Shown here: positions 1-7,844 of the stretch, one piece after another
How positions within the stretch are numbered: the first letter of the stretch is position 1
Layout of the letters: the number at the start of each line of letters is the position of its first letter
NCBI GenBank assembly: GCA_947476955.1
Contig: CANJSS010000014.1
Location: forward strand, 1 to 35,470
Source of the DNA: Flavobacteriales bacterium
GTDB taxonomy: Bacteria > Bacteroidota > Bacteroidia > Flavobacteriales_D > Crocinitomicaceae
Direction of reading: 5' to 3'
DNA: 35,470 nucleotides
The notes under the pieces: generated by a model
Databases searched by the model: none
Told to the model about the DNA's origin: nothing
What the model saw: the letters and a program-made list of their open reading frames with translations, nothing else
Position numbers and translations under genes: made by a program

Positions 1-1
1 C

Positions 2-850
2 GATCGAAAAATACTGTTGATAATTGGAATTAGTGGTGGATTCGCCTCCGTTTTTGGAACACCATTGGCAGGTGCGCTTTTCGCTCTGGAAATAGTCGTT
101 CTCCGTAAAAAGTACTATACCATTATTGTCCCGAGTTTTTTAGCGGCATATTGCGCACATTTCACTTGTTTAGCTTGGAATATCTCGCATGCATCCTTTA
201 AAATCCCAGTAGTACCACCATTGACACTAGAAACAATTCTCTGGGTAGTATGCTGCGGAATTATTTTTGGAATAACCGCACTTGCTTATACAAAATCGAC
301 AGCGTTTTGGACAAATTCTTTTAAAAAGACTATACGTTTTGCGCCGTTCCGACCAATGATTGGCGGCATTTTTATTGCCGCAGCAGTTTACTTTCTTGGA
401 ACAACAAAATATATTGGACTTGGCATTCCCAGCATTGAGTCAGCCTTTACGCATAATTTGAATGGGTACGATTTCATCTTAAAACTGCTCTTCACATCCT
501 TCACCCTTGGTGCTGGTTTTAAAGGAGGAGAAGTAACTCCCTTGTTTTTTATTGGAGCAACGCTTGGAAATGTGCTCGTTTGGTTTGTTCCTCTGCCTTT
601 TCCATTATTGGCTGGAATTGGTTTTGTGGCAATTTTTTCCGGAGCAACCAATACCCCAATTGCTTCAACTTTCATGGGAATGGAATTATTTGGTATAGAA
701 AGCGGCTTTTTTCTGGCAATTGCATGTTCAACTGCGTATTTATTTTCGGGACCAAAAGGAATTTATACAGCACAAATCAGCGCAGGTCCAAAGAAATATA
801 TCTATACCAAAATAGCGGAGTGGCACAGAAATATAAGGCAAATTGAGTAA
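2..850 (+). CDS. CLC-F-type fluoride/proton antiporter, C-terminal part (5' end outside window)
   Basis: The reading frame is open from the first bases of the window, so the N-terminal part is missing; an internal ATG at 17 is not the true start. The fragment is a strongly hydrophobic CLC-family membrane protein. The segment GFKGGEVTPLFFIGA sits where chloride CLCs carry the GxFxP motif. GGEVTP at this place is, to my knowledge, characteristic of the CLC-F branch, which exports fluoride in exchange for protons and confers fluoride resistance. It is followed by FSGATNTPIASTFMG, which is also CLC-like. The protein ends soon after the last helix, with no CBS domains. The selectivity loop and gating glutamate near the N-terminus cannot be checked here, so fluoride specificity rests on one motif. 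The next gene is dnaX, 94 bases downstream and probably under its own promoter. Confidence 0.8.
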   Translation, partial: DRKILLIIGISGGFASVFGTPLAGALFALEIVVLRKKYYTIIVPSFLAAYCAHFTCLAWNISHASFKIPVVPPLTLETILWVVCCGIIFGITALAYTKSTAFWTNSFKKTIRFAPFRPMIGGIFIAAAVYFLGTTKYIGLGIPSIESAFTHNLNGYDFILKLLFTSFTLGAGFKGGEVTPLFFIGATLGNVLVWFVPLPFPLLAGIGFVAIFSGATNTPIASTFMGMELFGIESGFFLAIACSTAYLFSGPKGIYTAQISAGPKKYIYTKIAEWHRNIRQIE

Positions 851-931
851 GTAGAAAACACCAAGAAAAAATGTACTTAAATTAGTTTTTAACAATCCGT
901 TTTTTTACGCGGAAAAATTAGTACAAATCAT

Positions 932-939
932 TAAATTTG
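932..939 (+). promoter_or_regulatory. dnaX promoter, -7 element TAAATTTG
   Basis: Exact match to the Bacteroidota -7 consensus TAnnTTTG. It ends only five bases before the dnaX ATG at 945, so transcription would start at or next to the start codon. The message would be leaderless or nearly so. Confidence 0.6.
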
Positions 940-944
940 CATTA

Positions 945-2671
945 ATGAGTGATTTTGTTGTTTCGGCCCGAAAATATAGACCCCAGACCTTTGATACGGT
1001 TGTGGGACAATTTTCTATTACTTCAACACTGAAAAACGCAATAAAAACAGAACATTTAGCTCAAGCATTCTTATTTTGTGGTTCCCGTGGTGTTGGAAAA
1101 ACAACAACTGCCCGGATTTTAGCTAAAACCATAAACTGTTTTGCACCAACGGATAACATTGAAGCATGCGACACCTGCGATTCTTGTATTTCGTTTAATA
1201 CGGGTAATTCGCTGAATGTTTACGAATTAGATGCCGCTTCCAATAACTCGGTTGATGATATCCGAAATTTAATTGACCAAGTGCGCATTGCTCCGCAGTT
1301 GGGGGATTTCAAAATCTATATTATAGATGAAGTCCACATGCTCTCCAATCAAGCATTTAACGCTTTTTTGAAAACATTAGAAGAGCCACCAAAACATGCG
1401 ATTTTTATTCTTGCTACAACGGAAAAACATAAAATTATTCCAACTATCTTATCCCGTTGTCAGATATTTGATTTTAGCCGTATCAAAGTAAAAGATATTG
1501 CAGATCACTTGGCAACAATTGCGGCGAAAGAAGAAATAACTGCAGATTCTGAAGCCTTGCATTTAATTGCGCAAAAAGCAGATGGCGCGCTGCGTGATGC
1601 GCTTTCCATTTTTGATCAGATTGTAACTTTTACAGGTTCTAATCTTACCTATAAAAGTGTGCTTGAAAATTTAAATATTCTGGATTATGATTATTACTTC
1701 AGAATTGTAGAAAGTGCGCAAAAAGAAGATATTCCTTCTGCCCTTTTGCTGCTAAACGATATTTATGAAAAAGGTTTTGATGGGCATAATTTTATCGTAG
1801 GCTTAGCAGATCATTATCGAAATTTACTCGTTTGCAAAGATCTTCGAACGGCAAAATTACTTGAAGCGGGTGAAGCAATCGAACAACGCTATATCGATCA
1901 ATCCAAACAAGTTGATGGACATTTAATTTTACGGTCACTCGCGGTATTAAGTAAATCTGATGTCGACTACAAATCCTCTAAAAATCAGCGTCTACTGGTG
2001 GAAATGGCCTTGATGCAACTGTGTTCTTTACTGCAAGAGCAAGAAAAAAAAAATGTCTGACGGATCCCGTTGAACTCATTCCATTTCCTAGTCAAAATTT
2101 AAGAGACAATGTTCCAAGTGCCTCAAAACCTATTGCTCCGGCAGTACGACAGAATTTCGAGAAACCAGCTGTGGAACAAAAAATACTTTCTGTACCTTCG
2201 GGAGCATTAAACACTTCAACACTTTCCATTAAAAAAATGATGGAAATAAAGGAGGATGAACGAACTGGAATTTCAACTTTACCTGAAAATTTACCCTTCA
2301 ATACCTATTCTTATGACCAGGTAAAGATGCTTTGGCGAAGATTTGCATTTGAAATGAAGGAAAAAGGAATGGAGACATTCTACAATGCAATGATCAAAAG
2401 AGAACCTGTCCAAAAGGAAGATCACCTCATTATGATGGATGTAGATAACCAAATTCAAATAGATTACATCAAACCGCATTTGCAGGATATGATTGGTTTC
2501 TTTAGAAAAGAATTGAAAAATTACGCAATTGAGATCGATTTTTCCTTAAACGATAATCCTGAAAAAGAAATTAAGTTCCTTACTGGTAAAGATAGATTTG
2601 CTTCCTTAGCGCGTAAAAATCCAAACTTACACACACTGAAAAACACCTTTAACCTCGATATTGAATATTGA
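945..2671 (+). CDS. dnaX: DNA polymerase III gamma/tau subunit, coding region split by a -1 frame change
   Basis: ATPase subunit of the replicative clamp loader. The zero frame (945-2060) encodes 371 residues: Walker A GSRGVGKTT (46-54), four zinc-ligand cysteines (C65, C75, C78, C81), Walker B IIDEVH (126-131), sensor ATTE (157-160) and the SRC motif (170-172). It continues through domain III and then stops. The -1 frame continues without a stop to 2671 and adds about 206 residues. These include a conserved-looking C-terminal domain starting near YDQVKMLWRRF and ending in a LARKNPNLHTLKNTFNLD-type tail, as in full-length Bacteroidota DnaX. The frames join at a run of ten A (2044-2053). Frameshifting or slippage would give a tau-like protein of about 575 residues, and the zero frame alone a gamma-like one. 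A true frameshift mutation or a homopolymer error cannot be excluded. Confidence 0.9.
2044..2072 (+). promoter_or_regulatory. Candidate frameshift/slippage site in dnaX: A10 tract plus hairpin
   Basis: Ten consecutive A residues (2044-2053) contain A AAA AAA in the correct phase for a -1 slip (zero-frame codons GAA AAA AAA AAT GTC TGA). Six bases after the heptamer a compact hairpin is possible: ACGG (2060-2063), loop ATC, CCGT (2067-2070). Two G-T wobbles extend it to 2058-2072. The zero-frame stop is at 2058-2060, inside the hairpin. The arrangement resembles the E. coli dnaX signal (A AAA AAG plus stem-loop), and the A tract resembles the slippage run of Thermus dnaX. Confidence 0.6.
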
Positions 2672-2685
2672 GAAATGAATTGTAT

Positions 2686-4761
2686 TTAAAATTTCACACG
2701 AAACTGCAAGGTAATATCCGATTTTTTAGATCCTTTAATTTCTTCCGCACCAGATCCTATTGCAGAACGGTTGTTGTATATAAAAACACCATATCTAAAC
2801 CAAAGATCACACCGGCGTAAAAAAGAAAAACGAACCATCGCATACGCCCTGCTACCTTGGTAGTAATACGATGGTATTGCAAAAACGTATAATGCATTGT
2901 TTTCGTACGAATAAATCCGGGTATCATAGCTATCTGTATCGAAAAGTGCATAACGCAATGCCAAATCGAATGGTAATTTCTTGGGTTTATATAAAACATC
3001 CTGCGTGAAGATAAAACCATCCTCCGGCGTATTGCTTTTGCGTTGAATTGTAACATACTCAATCCGACTTTTGATGGTGAAAAATTCACTCACAGCATAC
3101 GCAATATTCAAACGGTAATTTCGCTGTAAAACAGCTTCCAATTCTGTCACTGTTCCATCTGAATCGCGGCTATTTTTTTGACGCATCTGTTCACGATAAC
3201 GTGCGTAAATTTCCAATTGTTTTGTAGGCTTATAAGCTGGTTGAATCATAATCTCGTGTCCATAAGACGGAGCGTCTACCGAATATTTCATCCATGGAAA
3301 TTTAAATAAATCTATGTACGAATTTATCGACCATGCGCTGGAAAGTTTCATTTTTAAACCGGCATAAATACCACTTTCATTCTGGGTATTACTTCCTTCC
3401 GAAAATCCAGTGTTGTAAAATGTTTGGTATCCGCGTTGGTAGTTTCGGTATAAAATACTGAACGATGCACGCGAATCCAAAGAAAATAAAACGCCATGGA
3501 GATTGGCCCAAGATCCGGAAAACGAAGTGCGAGAAGTCTCTCCGAAAAAATTAAAATTCTTATACACCCAACTGTAATCGCCACTAAACGACAACATGTC
3601 TTTACCTCTAAAATCAAATTGATTATAGGGCTGAATTGCTTTGTTGAACTCGGTGGTATAACCTTGGTAAACCCCGGCAATTCCCGCTTGAAAACTTCTA
3701 TTTCGATAGCGTAGATTTGATCCAAAAATTTTCTCTGTCAATAGATCTTTCTTGTTAATTTCGGAGTTGGTGCGGTGCAAACCCGAAATATTTATACTTG
3801 TAACAAATTCTAAATCGTCATAAATAGAATCTGAAATCACCGATGCATCCATTTTTTTAACAGAAGCAAATGTTGTAATTGAAAAATCCTTGTAACCAAT
3901 ATCAACGGCTGCTCCTCGCATAAACCGCGCTTCATCCACAGAGGTATACGGGCGAAGTGGATTCGCAGTTTTCTTAACATTAGTAACATCTGCAGTTTTT
4001 CCAAATGCATATCCAGACCATAAATTCAATCCTTGTCCGATTTGAATTTGGTAATCGCCAACAGCAACGGAACGTAGGTATTTTCCACCTTTAAAAAAGG
4101 CATGGGCTGAATAAAAATCAAACCCATTTTTTTGTGCGCCCTTGAAAAATTGTTCGCCAGCATCTTTTTCACCCGTAATTCCGATACTGATATTTGTGCG
4201 GTAACTGTATCGAACTCTCGAATAATAGCGGTCTGCATTTCCATAATAATAGGAATTACTATTCTTTAGTATAGAATCATTCACTTTTGTGTAGCCATTT
4301 TTAGATTCTGGCGTCGCTTGGTAACGCAGGTACATTTCATAACTCCCATGTTCCAATGCTTCTTTCCATGAAATGTGCAAATTGTCCAGTCTATCATCGA
4401 CTCGAACAAATGGTAAAATCAATTGAATGGTTTGTAAATCCCAATATTCCAAACTTTGCAATTCGTATATAGAAATGAACTTCCCGTAAAGTTTTCGGTG
4501 CAATAAAAGGTCGTTTATCTGAACAGCGGAGAGCAAATTCAAATCCTCTAGATTCATTGCTGTTGCGCCATTCAAGTTTAGCGGGTTATCGAAATAATAG
4601 TTCAGGTATTCGATGACATTGGTTAGATCAATCTCCTCCGTTTCTAATTGTTCCGCAATAAATTCGATACGTTGCTGAATTATTTCACTCCTTTGCTGCG
4701 CGAACAACATATTTCCAAGAAATAGGAACGTGAATAGTAGTATTTTTTTATATAAACCCAA
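2686..4761 (-). CDS. Exported protein with N-terminal helix-hairpin-helix region and predicted outer-membrane beta-barrel
   Basis: A 691-residue protein of unknown function. A signal peptide is visible (KKILLFTFLFLGNMLFAQ, cleavage near residue 21). Residues about 25-120 have the spacing of ComEA-like helix-hairpin-helix repeats (NLNGATAMNLEDLNLL, then GKFISIYELQSLEYWDL). The remainder is rich in alternating aromatic/polar beta-strands and ends in phenylalanine (FRVKF), as outer-membrane barrels do. The start codon is TTG, placed one base after the TAA of the upstream gene, which suggests translational coupling. This start is chosen because it preserves the signal peptide; the next in-frame ATG lies inside it. 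Members of this family are annotated only as HhH-domain proteins in Bacteroidota. A role in DNA binding or uptake is conceivable but not shown. Confidence 0.75.
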   Translation of the reverse strand: MGLYKKILLFTFLFLGNMLFAQQRSEIIQQRIEFIAEQLETEEIDLTNVIEYLNYYFDNPLNLNGATAMNLEDLNLLSAVQINDLLLHRKLYGKFISIYELQSLEYWDLQTIQLILPFVRVDDRLDNLHISWKEALEHGSYEMYLRYQATPESKNGYTKVNDSILKNSNSYYYGNADRYYSRVRYSYRTNISIGITGEKDAGEQFFKGAQKNGFDFYSAHAFFKGGKYLRSVAVGDYQIQIGQGLNLWSGYAFGKTADVTNVKKTANPLRPYTSVDEARFMRGAAVDIGYKDFSITTFASVKKMDASVISDSIYDDLEFVTSINISGLHRTNSEINKKDLLTEKIFGSNLRYRNRSFQAGIAGVYQGYTTEFNKAIQPYNQFDFRGKDMLSFSGDYSWVYKNFNFFGETSRTSFSGSWANLHGVLFSLDSRASFSILYRNYQRGYQTFYNTGFSEGSNTQNESGIYAGLKMKLSSAWSINSYIDLFKFPWMKYSVDAPSYGHEIMIQPAYKPTKQLEIYARYREQMRQKNSRDSDGTVTELEAVLQRNYRLNIAYAVSEFFTIKSRIEYVTIQRKSNTPEDGFIFTQDVLYKPKKLPFDLALRYALFDTDSYDTRIYSYENNALYVFAIPSYYYQGSRAYAMVRFSFLRRCDLWFRYGVFIYNNRSAIGSGAEEIKGSKKSDITLQFRVKF

Positions 4762-4762
4762 A

Positions 4763-5572
4763 TTATTTTCGGCTATACGTTAAAGAAAAATGTGGTGACC
4801 AGCCTAAAACTTGGTGAAAAGAACTACCTAAATCGCACTGAAATTGTTTGAATTTATACCCAAAACCAAAGGATATTTCTACCGGCTGTGTTGCTATACC
4901 AGCTCTAAAATAAAAATTATCCAGCATTTGATAATCCATTCCAGCTTTGACGCGAAGTGCAAAATTGACATGTTTCTCTACTTCTGCGGTCACCAATACT
5001 TTTTTAGAAAATGTATAGCATGTTCCTAAACGCATCAGAGTAGTGAATCGTTCGTCTTTATAGTCTGCCAGCTTTGCTCGACCAATATTAAATATACTAA
5101 ATCCTATTTTCCAGTCCTCTGTTAGTTTTGCCAAAAATCCAAGTTCTGCTGTAACCGTATTTCGAGAGCCATAATTGTCCGGTAATTTTATTCCTTGGTA
5201 ATTCAATTGCACACCAGCCGAAAACATTTCGCTCAATTTCAAACTGTACCCTGCTCCTATTCGGTGTGTTCGGTATAAATTAAAGCCAGTAAGTTGGGCT
5301 CCAACTGAAAAAACACCTGTTTTTAGGGGTTGAACATACACAAAACCTTGTGACTGCAATTCTTTTAGTAGAAACCGATTTTCATACGAAACGCCAAAAG
5401 TTTGTTGCTTAACTTCAGACAAAGCGCCAGGATTATGATGAAAAGCCCATGCATCGGAAAGCGCTACAGATGCATTTGCCATTGAATTGGAACGACCGCC
5501 GATCGGAAGCCATCCTTGCGCGATAGAGACCAATGGTAGAAATAAAACCAGTCCGATGATTTGTTTTAGCAT
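4763..5572 (-). CDS. Exported PorV/PorQ-like outer-membrane beta-barrel protein of unknown function
   Basis: 269 residues with an N-terminal signal peptide (MLKQIIGLVLFLPLVSIAQG). The mature start GWLPIGGRSNSMANASVALSD resembles the N-terminus of PorV/PorQ and FadL-type barrels (GARSxGMGGAxVAxSD, NPG). Alternating strands follow to the end. PorV and PorQ proteins help T9SS cargo release, but this one is shorter than PorV and its assignment to that subfamily is only a resemblance. It is the first gene of a two-gene operon with the HhH/barrel protein directly downstream, suggesting the two act together at the outer membrane. A loose -7 match (TATTTTTA, minus strand, 5577-5584) lies just upstream of the ATG. 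Confidence 0.7.
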   Translation of the reverse strand: MLKQIIGLVLFLPLVSIAQGWLPIGGRSNSMANASVALSDAWAFHHNPGALSEVKQQTFGVSYENRFLLKELQSQGFVYVQPLKTGVFSVGAQLTGFNLYRTHRIGAGYSLKLSEMFSAGVQLNYQGIKLPDNYGSRNTVTAELGFLAKLTEDWKIGFSIFNIGRAKLADYKDERFTTLMRLGTCYTFSKKVLVTAEVEKHVNFALRVKAGMDYQMLDNFYFRAGIATQPVEISFGFGYKFKQFQCDLGSSFHQVLGWSPHFSLTYSRK

Positions 5573-5698
5573 GTGTTAAAAATACGCATTTGAACTATTC
5601 ACACAGCAAACTTTTAAAATTTGGCGTGCTGTTTTATCCACAAAAAATGGATAGAATTCTAAAAACAATAAAATTTAATAGTATCTTAAAATTATTTT

Positions 5699-5947
5699 TT
5701 ATTGATCCGTTCTATTAAAAACGGTGGAATATTCTGCTTCCGTTGCCATTAAAAAAGGAGCTTGCAATTCCAACATATCTTTGATACGAAGCATTTCAGG
5801 ATATTTCTCTGCAATTGTTTTAAAGTACATTCTTCTTTCTCCGAAGAGCATTATTTCTTCAAAAGTTCGCTCATTTATAATTTTATAGAAAGTCTTTCCA
5901 TTGGAAAGTTTTCGGTATTGCGGAAAGTGCGTATTTTTATCCATCAT
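5699..5947 (-). CDS. Small conserved hypothetical protein (82 residues)
   Basis: Cytosolic-looking protein without membrane segments. It contains RKLSNGKTFYKIINERTFEEIMLFG, a pattern I associate with short uncharacterised Flavobacteriales proteins; the family function is unknown. An in-frame ATG at 5995 would give 98 residues. The tandem ATGs at 5947/5944 are preferred because a -7 element (TATTTTCG, minus strand) lies at 5952-5959, just upstream, and because the longer form would overlap the TPR gene on the other strand. The gene is divergent from the TPR gene with only 15 bases between the start codons. Confidence 0.6.
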   Translation of the reverse strand: MMDKNTHFPQYRKLSNGKTFYKIINERTFEEIMLFGERRMYFKTIAEKYPEMLRIKDMLELQAPFLMATEAEYSTVFNRTDQ

Positions 5948-5951
5948 AAAG

Positions 5952-5959
5952 CGAAAATA
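5952..5959 (-). promoter_or_regulatory. -7 element TATTTTCG upstream of the 82-residue gene
   Basis: One mismatch to TAnnTTTG. It lies 4-7 bases before the tandem ATGs, implying a leaderless or nearly leaderless transcript. Confidence 0.4.
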
Positions 5960-5962
5960 AGG

Positions 5963-6619
5963 ATGTTTGCAAATAAAACGCACGAAAAGGGACACGAATT
6001 ACTGTTGAACGGGAAATATAACGAGGCAATTGTATTGTTTTCCGATGCGTTGGAAGCAGATCCAAATCATCCAGATATTTATTCCGACCGAGGAGTTGCC
6101 TACCTACATTTGAAAAACGAGCAAAAATGCATGGAAGATTTGAATACGGCGTTGACTTTACAACCAGAATATTCGTTTCGATTTGCCTCTCGCGCTTATG
6201 CAAAAGATTTTTTCGGAAAAACAGAGGCTGCCATTGAAGATTATGAAAAAGCTGTTGCTTTGGATCCTGAAGATGCCGTTGCACATAATAATCTTGGCTT
6301 ATTATTGGAGAAATTAGGTTTTAAGAAACAAGCACAAGAAAATTTCAAACGCGCAGATGCGCTATCGAAGCAGGAGAAAAAGCTATTTGAATTAATTGCA
6401 GAAATAGAAGATAATGAAATGGAATCTTCTCCTGAAATTTCCAAAACCGAAAAAATTGAAATGATTAATTCACATGTGAAGGTTTCCCGTTTAGAGATGC
6501 AGGAATCGGCTGCAGCAATTAATCCTTCTAGTTTTAAAGAATTCCGAAGAATTTTCACCTCCAAGCTTCAGTTCTCAGAATTTCTGCATTTTATAAAAAA
6601 TGGTTTCAGAATTAAATAA
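5963..6619 (+). CDS. Tetratricopeptide repeat (TPR) protein
   Basis: 218 residues. About three to four TPR units run from the start to about residue 140, for example HEKGHELLLNGKYNEAIVLF, DIYSDRGVAYLHLKNEQKCM and AHNNLGLLLEKLGFKKQAQE. TPRs form a helical scaffold for protein-protein contact. The C-terminal third is charged and ends in a basic segment. No signal peptide is seen, so the protein is probably cytoplasmic. The frame is open upstream to 5762, but that part is antisense to the neighbouring small gene and does not look like TPR sequence, so the ATG at 5963 is chosen. The nth ATG follows three bases after the stop codon, indicating co-transcription. Specific partners cannot be inferred. 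Confidence 0.8.
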   Translation: MFANKTHEKGHELLLNGKYNEAIVLFSDALEADPNHPDIYSDRGVAYLHLKNEQKCMEDLNTALTLQPEYSFRFASRAYAKDFFGKTEAAIEDYEKAVALDPEDAVAHNNLGLLLEKLGFKKQAQENFKRADALSKQEKKLFELIAEIEDNEMESSPEISKTEKIEMINSHVKVSRLEMQESAAAINPSSFKEFRRIFTSKLQFSEFLHFIKNGFRIK

Positions 6620-6622
6620 ACC

Positions 6623-7267
6623 ATGACAAAAAAAGAAAAAGCGCATTATATACTTACCGAATTAGAAAATCTATATCCGGAAACACCAATTCCGTTGGAT
6701 CATTCCGATTCGTTTACGCTATTGATATCTGTTCTTCTTTCCGCACAATGCACGGATGAACGCGTCAATAGAATTACGCCCGCTTTGTTTAAATTGGCAG
6801 ATAATCCATTTGACATGGTTAAATTGTCTGTGGAAGAAATTCGTGCAATTATTCGTCCGTGCGGTTTATCACCAAAAAAATCGCGCGCAATATTTGAGCT
6901 TTCTCAAATATTAATTGCTAAATATGCTGGTGAAGTTCCTGCGGACATGGCATTATTGGAAGAATTGCCTGGCGTTGGACACAAAACTGCCTCCGTTGTG
7001 ATGGCTCAATCTTTTGGTGTGGCAGCATTTCCGGTAGACACGCACATTCACCGTTTGTTAACACGTTGGGGAATAACGAGTGGGAAAAATGTAGTGGAAA
7101 CAGAAAAAGATGCGAAGAAACTCTTTCCAAAGGCATTATGGAACAAACTTCATCTGCAGATCATCTTTTACGGACGAGAATATTCTCCTGCTAGAAGTCC
7201 AAAACTTGAAAAGGATTATATCACCCGAACAATAGGAACGAAAACTGCAATAAAAGAACTCGTTTAA
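6623..7267 (+). CDS. nth: Endonuclease III, DNA glycosylase/AP lyase without the iron-sulphur cluster motif
   Basis: 214 residues, close to the usual length (211 in E. coli). It removes oxidised pyrimidines and nicks abasic sites in base excision repair. The HhH motif LPGVGHKTA carries the catalytic lysine K121, and VDTH carries the catalytic aspartate D139 (E. coli K120/D138). LLSAQCTD near residue 40 is also typical. The C-terminal C-x6-C-x2-C-x5-C cluster of classical Nth is absent: after GREYSPARSP there is not a single cysteine. The protein still extends past the cluster position (LEKDYITRTIGTK), so this is a different tail rather than a truncation. It is probably co-transcribed with the TPR gene upstream. 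Confidence 0.93.
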   Translation: MTKKEKAHYILTELENLYPETPIPLDHSDSFTLLISVLLSAQCTDERVNRITPALFKLADNPFDMVKLSVEEIRAIIRPCGLSPKKSRAIFELSQILIAKYAGEVPADMALLEELPGVGHKTASVVMAQSFGVAAFPVDTHIHRLLTRWGITSGKNVVETEKDAKKLFPKALWNKLHLQIIFYGREYSPARSPKLEKDYITRTIGTKTAIKELV

Positions 7268-7286
7268 AAGGCAATCCATGAACCGA

Positions 7287-7592
7287 TTATACCTTTTCTT
7301 CCAAGTGCTTCAATTTAGCCACTAACTTCTGATTTTGCTCTTCCAGATTTTGCAATTCTTTTTCCTTTTTTCTGGAATTTTGGAAATTAAAGAGGTAAGC
7401 TAAGGCATATCCAACTATTACAGAAATGAGAATCAATAACGTTAGTGGCATCGTAGTTTGGAAAAATACTAAATGTACTTCCTCATCGTTCCAATTCAAG
7501 GTTGCAAAAACGACACCTAAAATTCCAATAATAATGCTGATTGTAAATTTCACCTTATTCCATAATGAAAGTGCTTTCCAATATTCTGACAT
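7287..7592 (-). CDS. LapA-domain (DUF1049-like) small inner-membrane protein
   Basis: 101 residues. Two transmembrane helices (about 15-33 and 45-68) are separated by a short loop containing NWNDEEVHLVFFQTTMPLTLL, the pattern of LapA family proteins. A charged coiled-coil tail follows (NSRKKEKELQNLEEQNQKL). In E. coli, LapA works with LapB in assembly and turnover of lipopolysaccharide synthesis; no lapB is present here, so that role is only suggested by family. It is convergent with nth. A -7-like TATCTTCG lies at 7613-7620 on the minus strand. Confidence 0.75.
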   Translation of the reverse strand: MSEYWKALSLWNKVKFTISIIIGILGVVFATLNWNDEEVHLVFFQTTMPLTLLILISVIVGYALAYLFNFQNSRKKEKELQNLEEQNQKLVAKLKHLEEKV

Positions 7593-7612
7593 AAAAGTTG
7601 AATTAATTTACC

Positions 7613-7620
7613 CGAAGATA
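7613..7620 (-). promoter_or_regulatory. -7 element TATCTTCG upstream of the LapA-like gene
   Basis: One mismatch to TAnnTTTG, about 20 bases before the ATG at 7592. Confidence 0.4.
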
Positions 7621-7817
7621 AGAAGATTGTTGCAAATTTTGAATGAAATGCTTATTAAAATTAAATATGTCTAAACTAGAAATCAAATTCCATTGGTGAT
7701 ATGCGGAAAGAACAGCTTTTAGAAGTAACTGAATATTTTGCCCGAAAAAAAAATGCTAATTACTTGGATTGTTTCGCAAGCGAGTTTTCAATTCACTTTT
7801 CAATAGGTAAAATGTGC

Positions 7818-7825
7818 TATATTTG
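7818..7825 (+). promoter_or_regulatory. efp promoter, -7 element TATATTTG
   Basis: Exact TAnnTTTG match 19 bases before the efp ATG, with T-rich sequence about 20 bases further upstream. It lies inside the upstream open frame and so argues against the longer efp start. Confidence 0.6.
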
Positions 7826-7844
7826 TAGCGTTAAAAAAATAAAA

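Noticed and set aside
2021-2671. Separate gene of about 216 residues after dnaX
   Set aside because: Its only possible start is a GTG inside dnaX, and its sequence is the C-terminal half of DnaX. It is treated as the -1-frame part of dnaX.
5573-5698. Chromosomal origin
   Set aside because: Only two DnaA-box-like sequences and no iterated boxes or unwinding repeats; not enough for an origin call.
5762-5962. N-terminal extension of the TPR protein
   Set aside because: The extra 67 residues are antisense to the conserved 82-residue gene and lack TPR character; the ATG at 5963 fits better.
7701-7844. N-terminal extension of elongation factor P
   Set aside because: EF-P proteins begin at MANTADIKNG, and the promoter -7 box lies within the extension.
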